DNA of 64,000 nucleotides from Bacillota bacterium. Lineage in GTDB: Bacteria > Bacillota > Clostridia > Lachnospirales > Lachnospiraceae. Every line of letters starts with the position of its first letter. Position 1 is the stretch's first letter. Location of the stretch: contig JAEWSH010000037.1 of NCBI GenBank assembly GCA_023398375.1, forward strand, positions 1 through 64,000, in the 5' to 3' direction. The notes beneath the pieces were generated by a model. The model saw only the letters and a program-made list of their open reading frames with translations, was not told the DNA's origin and ran no database searches. A program made the translations under genes and the position numbers. This document shows positions 32,747-40,813 of the stretch, piece after piece.

Positions 32747-34165
32747 TTAAGCCATATTTGCTGATATCACACAAAATATTACTGCAACAACTGTAAGTAA
32801 TAAAAATACCTTCCAGATTGTTCTCCACCATTTACCAAACGAAATCTTACATACTGCAAGTCCTGCAACGGTCGTTCCTGCTACTGGGCTCATAATATTG
32901 GTTAACTGATTTGCATACTGTAAAACGGTAACAGCCCCTTCTGGATTTGCTCCTTGTAAATCACATAAAGAAGACATAATTGGCATTGTTAAAGCTGAAA
33001 GTCCTGAAGAAGATGGTACTAAAAATGTCAATAAGGACTGAACAAGATACATCACAATAATAAAGAATGTATTGTTTGTTCCTTCAAGAATATTACTTAA
33101 AGAATTTAATACAGTATCTATAATCATTCCGTCAGAGGCAACTACCATAATTCCACTGCATAGTCCGATTACCATTGCTGCAAATGAAATGTCTTTTACA
33201 CCATTTATAAATTCATCCGCAATTTCTTTTTCTTTTAATCCTCCGAAAATACCGATCAGAAGACCCATGCCCATGAAACACATGGAGAGTTCATTCATAT
33301 ACCACCCGAATTTAACAAGACCATATACAACTAATAGCATTCCAAGTATAAATACTGTTATCACTAACTTCTGGCGCCCTGTCATTTCTGCATCATTATC
33401 CTGAATATGCATTTCTTTCATCTTTTCAATGTCTTCTTTATAAACAATGGAACGTTCAGGATTTTTTCTGATCTTCATTGCGCGAATTGTAACAAATGCA
33501 ATAATAATTGCCATCATAATGAACCATTGTATCATACGGAATCCCAACTGTGGATTTCCCTGAATCCCTGCAATTCCCTGTGCTACCAGAACATTGAAGG
33601 GATTGATTGTGGATGCTGCGTAACCGATAGAAGCACTCAGGCAGACAGTCATAAATGTTGTCATGGAATCATAGCCCATGGAAAACATTACCGGCATGAT
33701 CAACAGATAAAAAGGAACTAACTCATCTGACATACCAAATGTCGTTCCACCTAATCCAAACAGTAACATTAAAATTGGGATAATCATAATTTCTTTATTT
33801 CCAAGTTTTTTAACAACTTTTCTGATCCCCATATTTAAGGCATTTGTTTTTGCCATGATTTGAAATACACCACCTATAATAAATACAAAAGCGATTACTT
33901 CTATTGCTGATTGAATTCCTTTTGTAGGTGCTGTTAAGATGGAAGCAATTCCTTGTCTTAAATTTGTTCCATCCTCTGATATTTTAGAGACCTGTTCATA
34001 AGTTCCAGCAACTACAACGCTTCTTTCACCTGTAGAGGTTTCTATCATCTGCCTTTGGAATTCTCCGCTTGGAATAATCCAAGTCATAATTGCAACGATA
34101 ATAATTAACATAAAAATTAATGTACATGCATGTGGCATGTGAATTCTTTTCTTTTTTTCTCCCAT
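32747..34165 (-). CDS. YfcC-family membrane permease
   Basis: A permease of about 472 residues with some 12 membrane helices, belonging to the YfcC/ArcD-DcuC-like superfamily that includes arginine-ornithine and C4-dicarboxylate antiporters. Typical segments are TLIFMLIIIVAIMTWIIPSG near the N-terminus, FGLGGTTFGMSDELVPFYLL, and the closing half-repeat with FLVPSSSGLSALTMPIM and GTTVAGLAVCKI. The ATG at 34165 has AAGGTGG nine bases upstream. A second transporter beside the ABC system could export the released amino acid or import another form of the substrate. Confidence 0.85.
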   Translation of the reverse strand: MGEKKKRIHMPHACTLIFMLIIIVAIMTWIIPSGEFQRQMIETSTGERSVVVAGTYEQVSKISEDGTNLRQGIASILTAPTKGIQSAIEVIAFVFIIGGVFQIMAKTNALNMGIRKVVKKLGNKEIMIIPILMLLFGLGGTTFGMSDELVPFYLLIMPVMFSMGYDSMTTFMTVCLSASIGYAASTINPFNVLVAQGIAGIQGNPQLGFRMIQWFIMMAIIIAFVTIRAMKIRKNPERSIVYKEDIEKMKEMHIQDNDAEMTGRQKLVITVFILGMLLVVYGLVKFGWYMNELSMCFMGMGLLIGIFGGLKEKEIADEFINGVKDISFAAMVIGLCSGIMVVASDGMIIDTVLNSLSNILEGTNNTFFIIVMYLVQSLLTFLVPSSSGLSALTMPIMSSLCDLQGANPEGAVTVLQYANQLTNIMSPVAGTTVAGLAVCKISFGKWWRTIWKVFLLLTVVAVIFCVISANMA

Positions 34166-34180
34166 AACGTTAACCACCTT

Positions 34181-35734
34181 CTATTTTTCTTCAAAAACAA
34201 CTTTTCCGTCCATAATAGTCATAACAACTTTTGCATTTCTTACTGTTTTTATATCTGTTTGTAAGAGATTTCTGTCAAAAACAGCAAAATCAGCTATTTT
34301 ACCTTCTTCTATCGTGCCTAGTACATCTGCCATGCCAAGGTTTTTCTGCCCACCGATCGTCCATGCCTTTAATTGTTCCGCAACAGATATGGTATTTTCT
34401 ATTTGGAATGGTTCCTCCCTTCCATCCATATATCCCCCAGAAGAATAGAAGATTCCTGCCGGAACATCTGTAATCATTAATGGTAAATCTGTAGCACCGC
34501 ATAACGTAATACCTGCCTCTTCCATTTTTCTACGGTTCCAATATTTTTTCCCTCGTTCTTTTCCAATTGTCTTATCTATATTTTCCAATAAGACATTTGC
34601 CGGATCTAATGACATAATTTGGAAATAGACTTCCCCAACTGCCCCTATTTTGCCCAGTCGTCCGAGATCATATGGATGTGTAAACTCCATGTCAGTCAGT
34701 CCATGCGCATTTTTCAGCCTTCCATTTTCCATTTGACATTTTTCATAGATATCGGCAATGTGTCCAACCGCTCCATCCCCTTGTGCATGAAGTGTCCAGC
34801 GAAATCCTTCGTGATCAGCGGCAAGTACATCTGCTTCAATTTCACTCCATGGTATTTTGAAATTACAAGTAAAATCTTTGTTCTCATATGGCATCTTTAA
34901 TTCACCCTTGTAAGATGCTATTGTTCCGTCGGTCATACGGTTAAAACCACTAAATCTTATTTTTTCTCCTGTAAACATCTCTCTCATCTTTTTTGCATAT
35001 TCAAGGTTCATAGGTTCTCCAACCGGCTGAGACATAAAGAATGTCCGTAAGGTCAATCTGTCTTTTGTTCCCATTTTCTTCAGGTAATCTGTAAATCCAT
35101 AGAAATCATCAAAGCCCATCTCTTTTACGGTTGTTACCCCTTTTTTATTCAGCATACTCATGTAATTCGAAAATTCGTTATCAATGAATTTAAGATCATT
35201 TAAGTATTCTGGCATAATACGATGGTAGCTTTCCGGATAACATGCGTCAGAGGTGAACTGATAAATTTCTTTTGCTTTCTGATTCATAATGCAGCTTCCG
35301 CGATCAGATGCAAAAATAATGACCGGTTTTTCTCTGTACTTTTCTTCCAGCAATGCTTCACCTGTTTTTTGTTCCAGTATTTCCGGATTCCATCCATGTC
35401 CTAAAACAGCACCCGCTGGATTATTTTCTTTTATATACGTTACAAGTGCATGATCAAGCTGTGCTCTTGTACTTATATTCGAAATGTCTACTCCTACGTG
35501 AAAAATAGCATAGCCTGTAAAGAAAGTATGTGTATCTACAATCCCCGGCATTATCATTTCATCGTTCAATGTAATAATTTTCTCAGCCTGATTGCAGATT
35601 AATCTATCAGGTATTCCTTTTCCAATTTTAGAAATACGATTTTTTTCAATACATAGGTAACCTTCAAAACACTTTTCGTCCACACTATTAAAAATATTTT
35701 TTGCAATAATTATTAAGTCTGTCTTTTTTTTCAT
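34181..35734 (-). CDS. Amidohydrolase (YtcJ-like metal-dependent hydrolase)
   Basis: A 517-residue TIM-barrel hydrolase of the amidohydrolase_3 family. The N-terminal metal motif is MPGIVDTHTFFTG (HxF in place of HxH, as His-Thr-Phe). Further motifs are VLGHGWNPEI, WTLHAQGDGAVGHIADIYEK, EFTHPYDL and CGATDLPLMITDVP, and it ends ADFAVFDRNLLQTD. The family cleaves amide or ester bonds in N-acyl compounds and is poorly defined for substrate. As first gene of the fructosamine operon, 15 bases before the permease, it may release a fructosyl amino acid from an N-blocked or peptide form. Ribosome binding site AGAAAGGAGGC precedes the ATG. Confidence 0.85.
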   Translation of the reverse strand: MKKKTDLIIIAKNIFNSVDEKCFEGYLCIEKNRISKIGKGIPDRLICNQAEKIITLNDEMIMPGIVDTHTFFTGYAIFHVGVDISNISTRAQLDHALVTYIKENNPAGAVLGHGWNPEILEQKTGEALLEEKYREKPVIIFASDRGSCIMNQKAKEIYQFTSDACYPESYHRIMPEYLNDLKFIDNEFSNYMSMLNKKGVTTVKEMGFDDFYGFTDYLKKMGTKDRLTLRTFFMSQPVGEPMNLEYAKKMREMFTGEKIRFSGFNRMTDGTIASYKGELKMPYENKDFTCNFKIPWSEIEADVLAADHEGFRWTLHAQGDGAVGHIADIYEKCQMENGRLKNAHGLTDMEFTHPYDLGRLGKIGAVGEVYFQIMSLDPANVLLENIDKTIGKERGKKYWNRRKMEEAGITLCGATDLPLMITDVPAGIFYSSGGYMDGREEPFQIENTISVAEQLKAWTIGGQKNLGMADVLGTIEEGKIADFAVFDRNLLQTDIKTVRNAKVVMTIMDGKVVFEEK

Positions 35735-35757
35735 GTTCTGCCTCCTTTCTTGTATTG

Positions 35758-35787
35758 ATTATAACATTATATAACGTTATAATACAA
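35758..35787 (-). promoter_or_regulatory. Promoter and palindromic operator of the fructosamine operon
   Basis: On the minus strand TTGTAT (35787-35782), an 18-base spacer and TATAAT (35763-35758) form a promoter 24 bases before the amidohydrolase ATG. The spacer holds the palindrome TATAACGTTATA (35770-35781), a likely site for the GntR/UTRA regulator encoded just upstream. Confidence 0.65.
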
Positions 35788-35873
35788 TATAACCTTTATT
35801 AAATGATTTATGTTTGTAAAAAATTTATATTTGTTTCTATCTATTTTTGTAATATTTCGCTAAAAATAAGAAC

Positions 35874-35918
35874 AAAAAAACACATTTTAACGATTCAGGC
35901 GCTAAAAATGTGTTTTTT
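35874..35918 (-). terminator. Terminator of the GntR/UTRA regulator gene
   Basis: AAAAAACACATTTTTAGC pairs with the complement across a GCCTGAATCG-type loop on the minus strand and ends in TTTTTTTG. It isolates the regulator gene from the downstream operon. Confidence 0.85.
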
Positions 35919-35950
35919 CTTAAAATTCGGTATTCCTTAATATAACCAAT

Positions 35951-36676
35951 TTAAATGGATAAGCGGTATCTGCTTCCAACAATATTTTCTTTACTTATAT
36001 ACAATGGTTTATCATAGTGATCATAGATATAACTTTCTAAAAGCATAACAGGCTCACCAACTGCGATTCTCAGATTCGCTGCTTTTTCAAGAGTTGCAGT
36101 AGCAATCTCTATTGTACTTCTACCCTTTGTCGACTTGGGAATATGATATTCCTGATTTAGCATTTGAAACAATGATCCATTTTCAAGATGTGAAACATCA
36201 AAATTCGGAATTCTATACTGAGGTATATACACATCTTCAAAAATAAGTGGTAAGTCATCCGCAGAAAGTATCCTTTGTATATGATATATTTTATCATTTT
36301 CATTCATCTGAAAAAATTCATTTTGTCTGGGAAGCATAGTAATTAATTCACACAATAGTATATGTGAGGATGGCTTTCTACCATTCGCAATACATGTCTC
36401 CGTAAAGCTTATATTATTATCCTGCTCTATCTTACGATAAATCTTCGGAGCCTCAACGAAGGTTCCCTTTCCCTGACATTTAGATAAATATCCTTGATTA
36501 CATAATTCTTCTATAGTCCTCCGAACAGTAATCCTGCTAACATCATAGATATCTGATAAATCCTTTTCCGTTGGAATCTTATCACCAGGCTTATATTCCC
36601 CACAACGAATTTTATCTCTTATTTTTACCATCAACTGTTGATATAATGGTTGCTGCGTATTTTTATTAAGTTCCAT
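35951..36676 (-). CDS. GntR-family (HutC/UTRA) transcriptional regulator
   Basis: A 241-residue regulator with an N-terminal winged helix (YQQLMVKIRDKIRCGEYKPG, KIPTEKDLSDIYDVSRITVR, LCNQGYLSKCQGKGTFV) and a C-terminal UTRA ligand domain (about residues 95-235). The position and type match FrlR-like regulators of fructosamine genes, which sense a phosphorylated sugar amine. It has its own terminator and lies directly upstream of the operon whose promoter carries a palindrome between -35 and -10. Repression of that operon is the simplest model. Confidence 0.9.
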   Translation of the reverse strand: MELNKNTQQPLYQQLMVKIRDKIRCGEYKPGDKIPTEKDLSDIYDVSRITVRRTIEELCNQGYLSKCQGKGTFVEAPKIYRKIEQDNNISFTETCIANGRKPSSHILLCELITMLPRQNEFFQMNENDKIYHIQRILSADDLPLIFEDVYIPQYRIPNFDVSHLENGSLFQMLNQEYHIPKSTKGRSTIEIATATLEKAANLRIAVGEPVMLLESYIYDHYDKPLYISKENIVGSRYRLSI

Positions 36677-36788
36677 ATGATTCCCCTCATCTTATAACCA
36701 ATTTTTGTAATTCATTATAGATGATTTTGTATAATCATTCAAGTAAGTTAAAAAACGGCTTCCTTCTGCATTCGAGCCAAATTCTTTT

Positions 36789-37334
36789 TTATCGCCTTTC
36801 TTCCAACCATGAAATATATTTTTCCTGTACTCCGTTCTTCTCTGCTTCTTTTTCAAATTGAACAGTTTCTTCATCAATCTGCTTTTTATCCTCATCGCTT
36901 AGCATTCTAAGAGCAAATGAATAACATACCGTATCTTCTTTTTCTATGTGTCTTTTTAATAAATCGATATATCCGGCCGCGTTGGAAATTATATTTAATT
37001 TGCTTGATACTGTTTGTTCTTCCTCAAAACATTCCAGAGCTTTTTCCAGTTCACCCATATGATATCTTCCCAGATCATGCTCTACATACATACCATTCCT
37101 AACCAGTTTTTCTGCCACCGGACCTAGCTTTTCAAGCATGACCCGAAAAAGAATTTTTTCCTCTTTTCCATGATGATGTTTATCTGCATAATTTCTTCCA
37201 AACGCAATACATTCACGTAGTAGCATTGTATCCACTTCTTTCCCTTCCAGAATATCATAACAGATCGACCTCATATATTCTGTAAAAGCAAGAATATTTT
37301 CATGTTCTTTTACTAACAAATCTATACCATACAT
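36789..37334 (-). CDS. Hemerythrin-domain protein
   Basis: A four-helix-bundle protein of 181 residues binding a di-iron centre. Candidate ligands are His and Glu in VKEHENI, the cluster DKHHHGKEEKILF, VEHDLGRYH and LKRHIEKEDTVCY. Such proteins in anaerobes bind oxygen or nitric oxide or handle iron and oxidative stress. The closest form is the clostridial hemerythrin group with the double His-His-His stretch. It stands alone, with the GntR gene 112 bases downstream. The sequence 36677-36788 has no other gene that I can support. Confidence 0.88.
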   Translation of the reverse strand: MYGIDLLVKEHENILAFTEYMRSICYDILEGKEVDTMLLRECIAFGRNYADKHHHGKEEKILFRVMLEKLGPVAEKLVRNGMYVEHDLGRYHMGELEKALECFEEEQTVSSKLNIISNAAGYIDLLKRHIEKEDTVCYSFALRMLSDEDKKQIDEETVQFEKEAEKNGVQEKYISWLEERR

Positions 37335-37478
37335 GTATCTGTCTCCTTACTTAATTAAAATGTTCGATCAATAATTTTATTGTACTCAATTCCGCTATTA
37401 TAAAGCATCCCTACAATAAAACTTTCCCTAATTGCATAATAATATTCCACATTATGATTACTATTTTTCCAATAAGGT

Positions 37479-37598
37479 TTATGAATATCTACCGTCTGAT
37501 TCTATGTTACCCGTGTTATACTTATTCTTATAAGCAGTAAACCGGTTGGCTAGATCACCCATTTCTTTTTGATAGTCTTCTGCTATTTTCAAATCCAT
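37479..37598 (-). CDS. Possible small protein of 39 residues
   Basis: An ATG at 37598 preceded by AGAAAGGCG opens a frame to a TAA at 37479, encoding MDLKIAEDYQKEMGDLANRF and a polar tail ending in GRYS. It is hydrophilic and helical, with no known family. It could be a real small protein or the 5' remnant of a longer gene. The rest of 37335-37695 contains no other supported feature. Confidence 0.35.
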   Translation of the reverse strand: MDLKIAEDYQKEMGDLANRFTAYKNKYNTGNIESDGRYS

Positions 37599-37695
37599 CT
37601 TTTTCGCCTTTCTTCTGCCTTACTATGCTATAGATTGTATCGTAGTCGTTCGAACATTTCCGTTGTAATTATAACATTTCTTATAATTATAAAAA

Positions 37696-39579
37696 TCATG
37701 ATTTCTTCCTCCATCTTAATAATAATGCTGAATTTGTTATAACGACCACAGAACCGGCATTATGCACCAATGCTCCAACTACTGGATTTAGTATTCCGGT
37801 AATGGCAAATGTAATCGCAAGAAAATTAAGTCCCATAGAAAAGAAAAGATTGCACCTAATGGTAAACATCATACGTTTTGACAGTGCAATTAAATGTGGT
37901 AATTCTTTCACTTCATCATCCACAAGCGCAATATCCGCCGCATCTACAGTAATATCACTTCCAATGCCGCCCATTGCGATTCCCACATCTGCCTTTTTCA
38001 GTGCTGGTGCGTCATTAATTCCATCACCGATTATACACACTTTTCCTTTCTTCTTCTGATAGCTCTCAATATAGTTTAATTTTTCTTCTGGCAGGCAATC
38101 CGCATATACCTCATAAATTCCCAATTCTGTAGAAATTGCACTCGCTGCATTCTTATGATCTCCTGTCAATAACACTGGTTGAACTCCCATTTTGTTCAAC
38201 TGTTCTATCGTCTGTGTGCTTTCTTTTCTAATGGTATCTGCCAGAACAAGATAACCTGCAAAACTACAATTAATCGATATATATATAACAGTACTGCCAT
38301 TTTTCAAGTATCCATACGCTTCTTCTTTAAATTGATCCGGGATCGTCACTTGATTCTCCTTAAAAAGTCTCTCATTTCCTGCAAAAACTGATTTATTACC
38401 AATTTCAGCTAATATCCCCTGTCCCGGAATCATAATAAAGTTTTTTATCTCCAATAGAAGGTGGTTGTGTTCCTGCCTATAACTTGATGTTATAGCTTTT
38501 CCCAAAGGATGCTCCGAAAATTGTTCCATGGATGCTGCCATATGGTACAGTTCATCATTTGTATAAGATGCAGAATGACTCTTTACATGAACCACCTTAG
38601 GTATTCCATATGTCAATGTTCCCGTTTTATCAAAGGCGACCTTTGTTACAGAAGCAAGGCGTTCCAATGCATCTCCCTCTCTTACTAAAAAGCCATGTTT
38701 TGTCGCATTTCCGATAGCTGCCATAATGGCAGTCGGTGTAGCAAGAACCAATGCACATGGACAAAATACTACGAGTATCGTAACTGCCCGAATTATCTCG
38801 TCTGTAACAAGCCATGTTAATCCGGCTGAAGTCAAGGCAATTACCACGATCCATGTTGCCCATCTATCTGCAAGACCAACAATTTTTGCCTTTCCCGCAT
38901 CTGCATTCTGTACCAGGCGGATCATTCTCTGAATCGAACTATCTTCTCCAACTTTTCTTGCCTGCATCTCAAATACACCATACTGATTGACAGTGCCACT
39001 TAATACCTCATCTCCAGACATTTTATCAACTGGTATGGACTCACCCGTCATAACCGCTTGATTTACTGATGTCTGTCCCGAGATAATAATTCCATCCACA
39101 GGAACTGTTTCACCCGGATGTACTCGTAGGACATCTCCTACTCTGATCTGGTCAGCAGGCACCATCTCTTCCTGTAAATCTCTGATAATTCGTGCAGTCT
39201 GCGGAGTAAGGTTTACCAGCTTTTCAATCCCGGCACGTGCTTTTGCAACTGTTAAATCTTCTAATAAAGCGCCTAATTGCATAATTAAAGCGACCTCACC
39301 AGCTGCAAAATCTTCTCCAATTAGTATAGAAGCAATCAATGCAAGAGACACCAGTACATCTGCTTTGATATCAAACTTTGTAACAATTCCTATGAATGCC
39401 TCTATTACGATGGGAATACCACAGAGGATAATCGCGATCCATGCCGTGTCAAAAGGCAAATGCATTAAAACAAATATACTATTCAGCAGAGCAATTACAG
39501 ATATCACTAAGAAAATAATATCCTTCTTGGTTCCGCCAAGCTCTAAGATATGTTTCAGCTTTTCTAAAATCGATTCCAT
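37696..39579 (-). CDS. Heavy-metal P1B-type ATPase
   Basis: A metal-exporting P-type ATPase of 627 residues without an N-terminal heavy-metal-associated domain. Motifs are VMTGESIPVDKM (actuator), the metal-site CPC at 273-275 in VVFCPCALVLATPTAI, phosphorylation site DKTGTLT (Asp317), SEHPLGKAI and GDGINDAPALKKADVGIAMG. The last membrane helices read NFLAITFAITGILNPVVGAL followed by HNAGSVVVITNSALLL. The HNAGS ending differs from the copper (MxxS) and zinc (DxG) classes, so the exported metal is uncertain. Its promoter contains a CsoR-type operator and a CsoR repressor gene lies 129 bases upstream. Confidence 0.92.
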   Translation of the reverse strand: MESILEKLKHILELGGTKKDIIFLVISVIALLNSIFVLMHLPFDTAWIAIILCGIPIVIEAFIGIVTKFDIKADVLVSLALIASILIGEDFAAGEVALIMQLGALLEDLTVAKARAGIEKLVNLTPQTARIIRDLQEEMVPADQIRVGDVLRVHPGETVPVDGIIISGQTSVNQAVMTGESIPVDKMSGDEVLSGTVNQYGVFEMQARKVGEDSSIQRMIRLVQNADAGKAKIVGLADRWATWIVVIALTSAGLTWLVTDEIIRAVTILVVFCPCALVLATPTAIMAAIGNATKHGFLVREGDALERLASVTKVAFDKTGTLTYGIPKVVHVKSHSASYTNDELYHMAASMEQFSEHPLGKAITSSYRQEHNHLLLEIKNFIMIPGQGILAEIGNKSVFAGNERLFKENQVTIPDQFKEEAYGYLKNGSTVIYISINCSFAGYLVLADTIRKESTQTIEQLNKMGVQPVLLTGDHKNAASAISTELGIYEVYADCLPEEKLNYIESYQKKKGKVCIIGDGINDAPALKKADVGIAMGGIGSDITVDAADIALVDDEVKELPHLIALSKRMMFTIRCNLFFSMGLNFLAITFAITGILNPVVGALVHNAGSVVVITNSALLLRWRKKS

Positions 39580-39614
39580 ACGTTCCTCCTTTTATACCTA
39601 TATCGGTATTGCTT

Positions 39615-39643
39615 ATTATACCCATAGGGGTATAGGTTGTCAA
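39615..39643 (-). promoter_or_regulatory. P-type ATPase promoter with CsoR-type operator
   Basis: On the minus strand TTGACA (39643-39638), a 17-base spacer and TATAAT (39620-39615) form a consensus promoter. The palindrome TATACCCATAGGGGTATA (39617-39634), a typical CsoR/RcnR-family site with ACCC/GGGT halves, overlaps the -10 box and most of the spacer, so a bound repressor would block RNA polymerase. Confidence 0.8.
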
Positions 39644-39656
39644 TGTTGTTAAAGAA

Positions 39657-39701
39657 AGAGAGTTGCTGCCTGATATAAATTATCAGCTAGTAACTCTCTT
39701 C
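39657..39701 (-). terminator. Terminator of the CsoR-family repressor gene
   Basis: The arms GAGAGTT...CTGATA and TATCAG...AACTCTC form a long, slightly imperfect stem 8 bases after the repressor's stop and end in TTTCTTT on the minus strand. Confidence 0.7.
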
Positions 39702-39708
39702 CATATAA

Positions 39709-39984
39709 TTATGACATATTCGCAAACCGTTCTACTGCTTTTGTAAAGTTCTCAATCGTCTTGTCTGCATCTCCATGTTCAATTCCATCTCTGACACAAT
39801 GATTGATGTGTCCTTCCAATACGACCTGCCCAGCTTTGTGCAGTGCTGACTTGGCTGCATTGATCTGAGCAAGTACATCTTCACAGGGCACATCCTGATC
39901 TACCATCTTATCAATTGCCTGTACCTGCCCAATAATCTTCTTTAATCTGCGATGCAGATTCTCTGAATCCATACATTTTATCAT
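39709..39984 (-). CDS. csoR: CsoR-family metal-sensing repressor
   Basis: An all-helical DUF156 repressor of 91 residues. The Cys-His-Cys metal site is seen as C34 (DVPCEDVL), H59 and C63 (LEGHINHC). The 25- and 4-residue spacing is that of copper(I)-sensing CsoR. The start LHRRLKKIIGQVQAIDKM is the family DNA-binding helix. It would leave its operator when metal binds. GGAGG stands seven bases before the ATG. It has its own promoter with an operator-like site and is separated from the ATPase gene by a terminator, so the two are controlled in parallel. Confidence 0.9.
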   Translation of the reverse strand: MIKCMDSENLHRRLKKIIGQVQAIDKMVDQDVPCEDVLAQINAAKSALHKAGQVVLEGHINHCVRDGIEHGDADKTIENFTKAVERFANMS

Positions 39985-39997
39985 CTAAACACCTCCA

Positions 39998-40048
39998 CAT
40001 ACCATAAGGGGTACGTGTATATTTTAACAAAAAGCTTGTTTCTGTCAA
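39998..40048 (-). promoter_or_regulatory. Promoter and operator of the csoR gene
   Basis: On the minus strand TTGACA (40048-40043), a 16-base spacer and TAAAAT (40026-40021) are followed by an imperfect CsoR-type site, CGTACCCCTTATGGTATG (40015-39998). This suggests autorepression. Confidence 0.65.
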
Positions 40049-40081
40049 GACTAAATCCATCATTGCATGATATCAAGTTAA

Positions 40082-40813
40082 CTATAAGAGCTCTCTTACA
40101 ATACCCATTAATATTTTAATGTCTTCACAACGAGTATTTCCCGTTTCTTTCTCTATAATGGATGAATAAACATGCGGAATCACTTGTTTTACTCCTGCGT
40201 CTAATATGATTTGAAGAATTTCTCTAAAGTTATCTAAATCGATTCCACCTGTGGGTTCTAATATGAAATCATTTTCCGCACAGGCTTTTGCAATTGCTTC
40301 TAATTCTTCTTTGCTCTTTAATCCACCCATTGGGAAAAATTTAATAGAATTCCCACCCATTTCTTTTATCATTGCAATTGCTGTTGCGACCGGAATGACT
40401 GCTGCTTCACAATCTTTCGATAACGGTCCGGTCGATATCTTAACAAGTCCTGGCGTGCCTGACGGAGAAACTAATGCATTGATATGAGCTTCCTGATTGT
40501 CCACATTGGCTCTTGTATACCCTACGGCTGAAAAAACCTGATTGAAATGATTTGCTTTGATATCTTTAGCAATATCCCCGACCGCTTTCCATTGTGCTGG
40601 ATTACCACCCCCTAATCCAACAGAAAGATTGCCTTCCAGTATCATCATATATTGATTCATATCTTCTACTGCACTTTTTACGTCTGGATAGTTTGCTGAC
40701 AATACCCCTACAATTACGTGTTTATCCGCGGCATCATAAATATCTTTTGCATTTTCTAAACTGCCACCTAAAACATTTAAGCATACTCTATTTTTATAAA
40801 AATTGATTCCCAT
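40082..40813 (-). CDS. KDPG-aldolase-like enzyme of the DgaF/EF_0839 family
   Basis: A TIM-barrel aldolase of 243 residues. The probable Schiff-base Lys158 lies in GGNSIKFFPMGGLKSKEEL, and the phosphate/substrate end is EPTGGIDLDNF. DgaF, the related enzyme of D-glucosaminate breakdown, splits 2-keto-3-deoxygluconate 6-phosphate to pyruvate and glyceraldehyde 3-phosphate. The stop codon of the upstream SelA-like gene overlaps its ATG by one base (TAATG). It is the last gene of the DUF4310-4312 operon and probably performs the final carbon-carbon cleavage. Confidence 0.85.
   Translation of the reverse strand: MGINFYKNRVCLNVLGGSLENAKDIYDAADKHVIVGVLSANYPDVKSAVEDMNQYMMILEGNLSVGLGGGNPAQWKAVGDIAKDIKANHFNQVFSAVGYTRANVDNQEAHINALVSPSGTPGLVKISTGPLSKDCEAAVIPVATAIAMIKEMGGNSIKFFPMGGLKSKEELEAIAKACAENDFILEPTGGIDLDNFREILQIILDAGVKQVIPHVYSSIIEKETGNTRCEDIKILMGIVRELL

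Noticed and set aside
36692..36895. 67-codon minus-strand frame over the end of the hemerythrin gene
   Set aside because: Low-complexity Lys/Arg-rich sequence read in an alternative frame of the hemerythrin gene, with no ribosome binding site of note.
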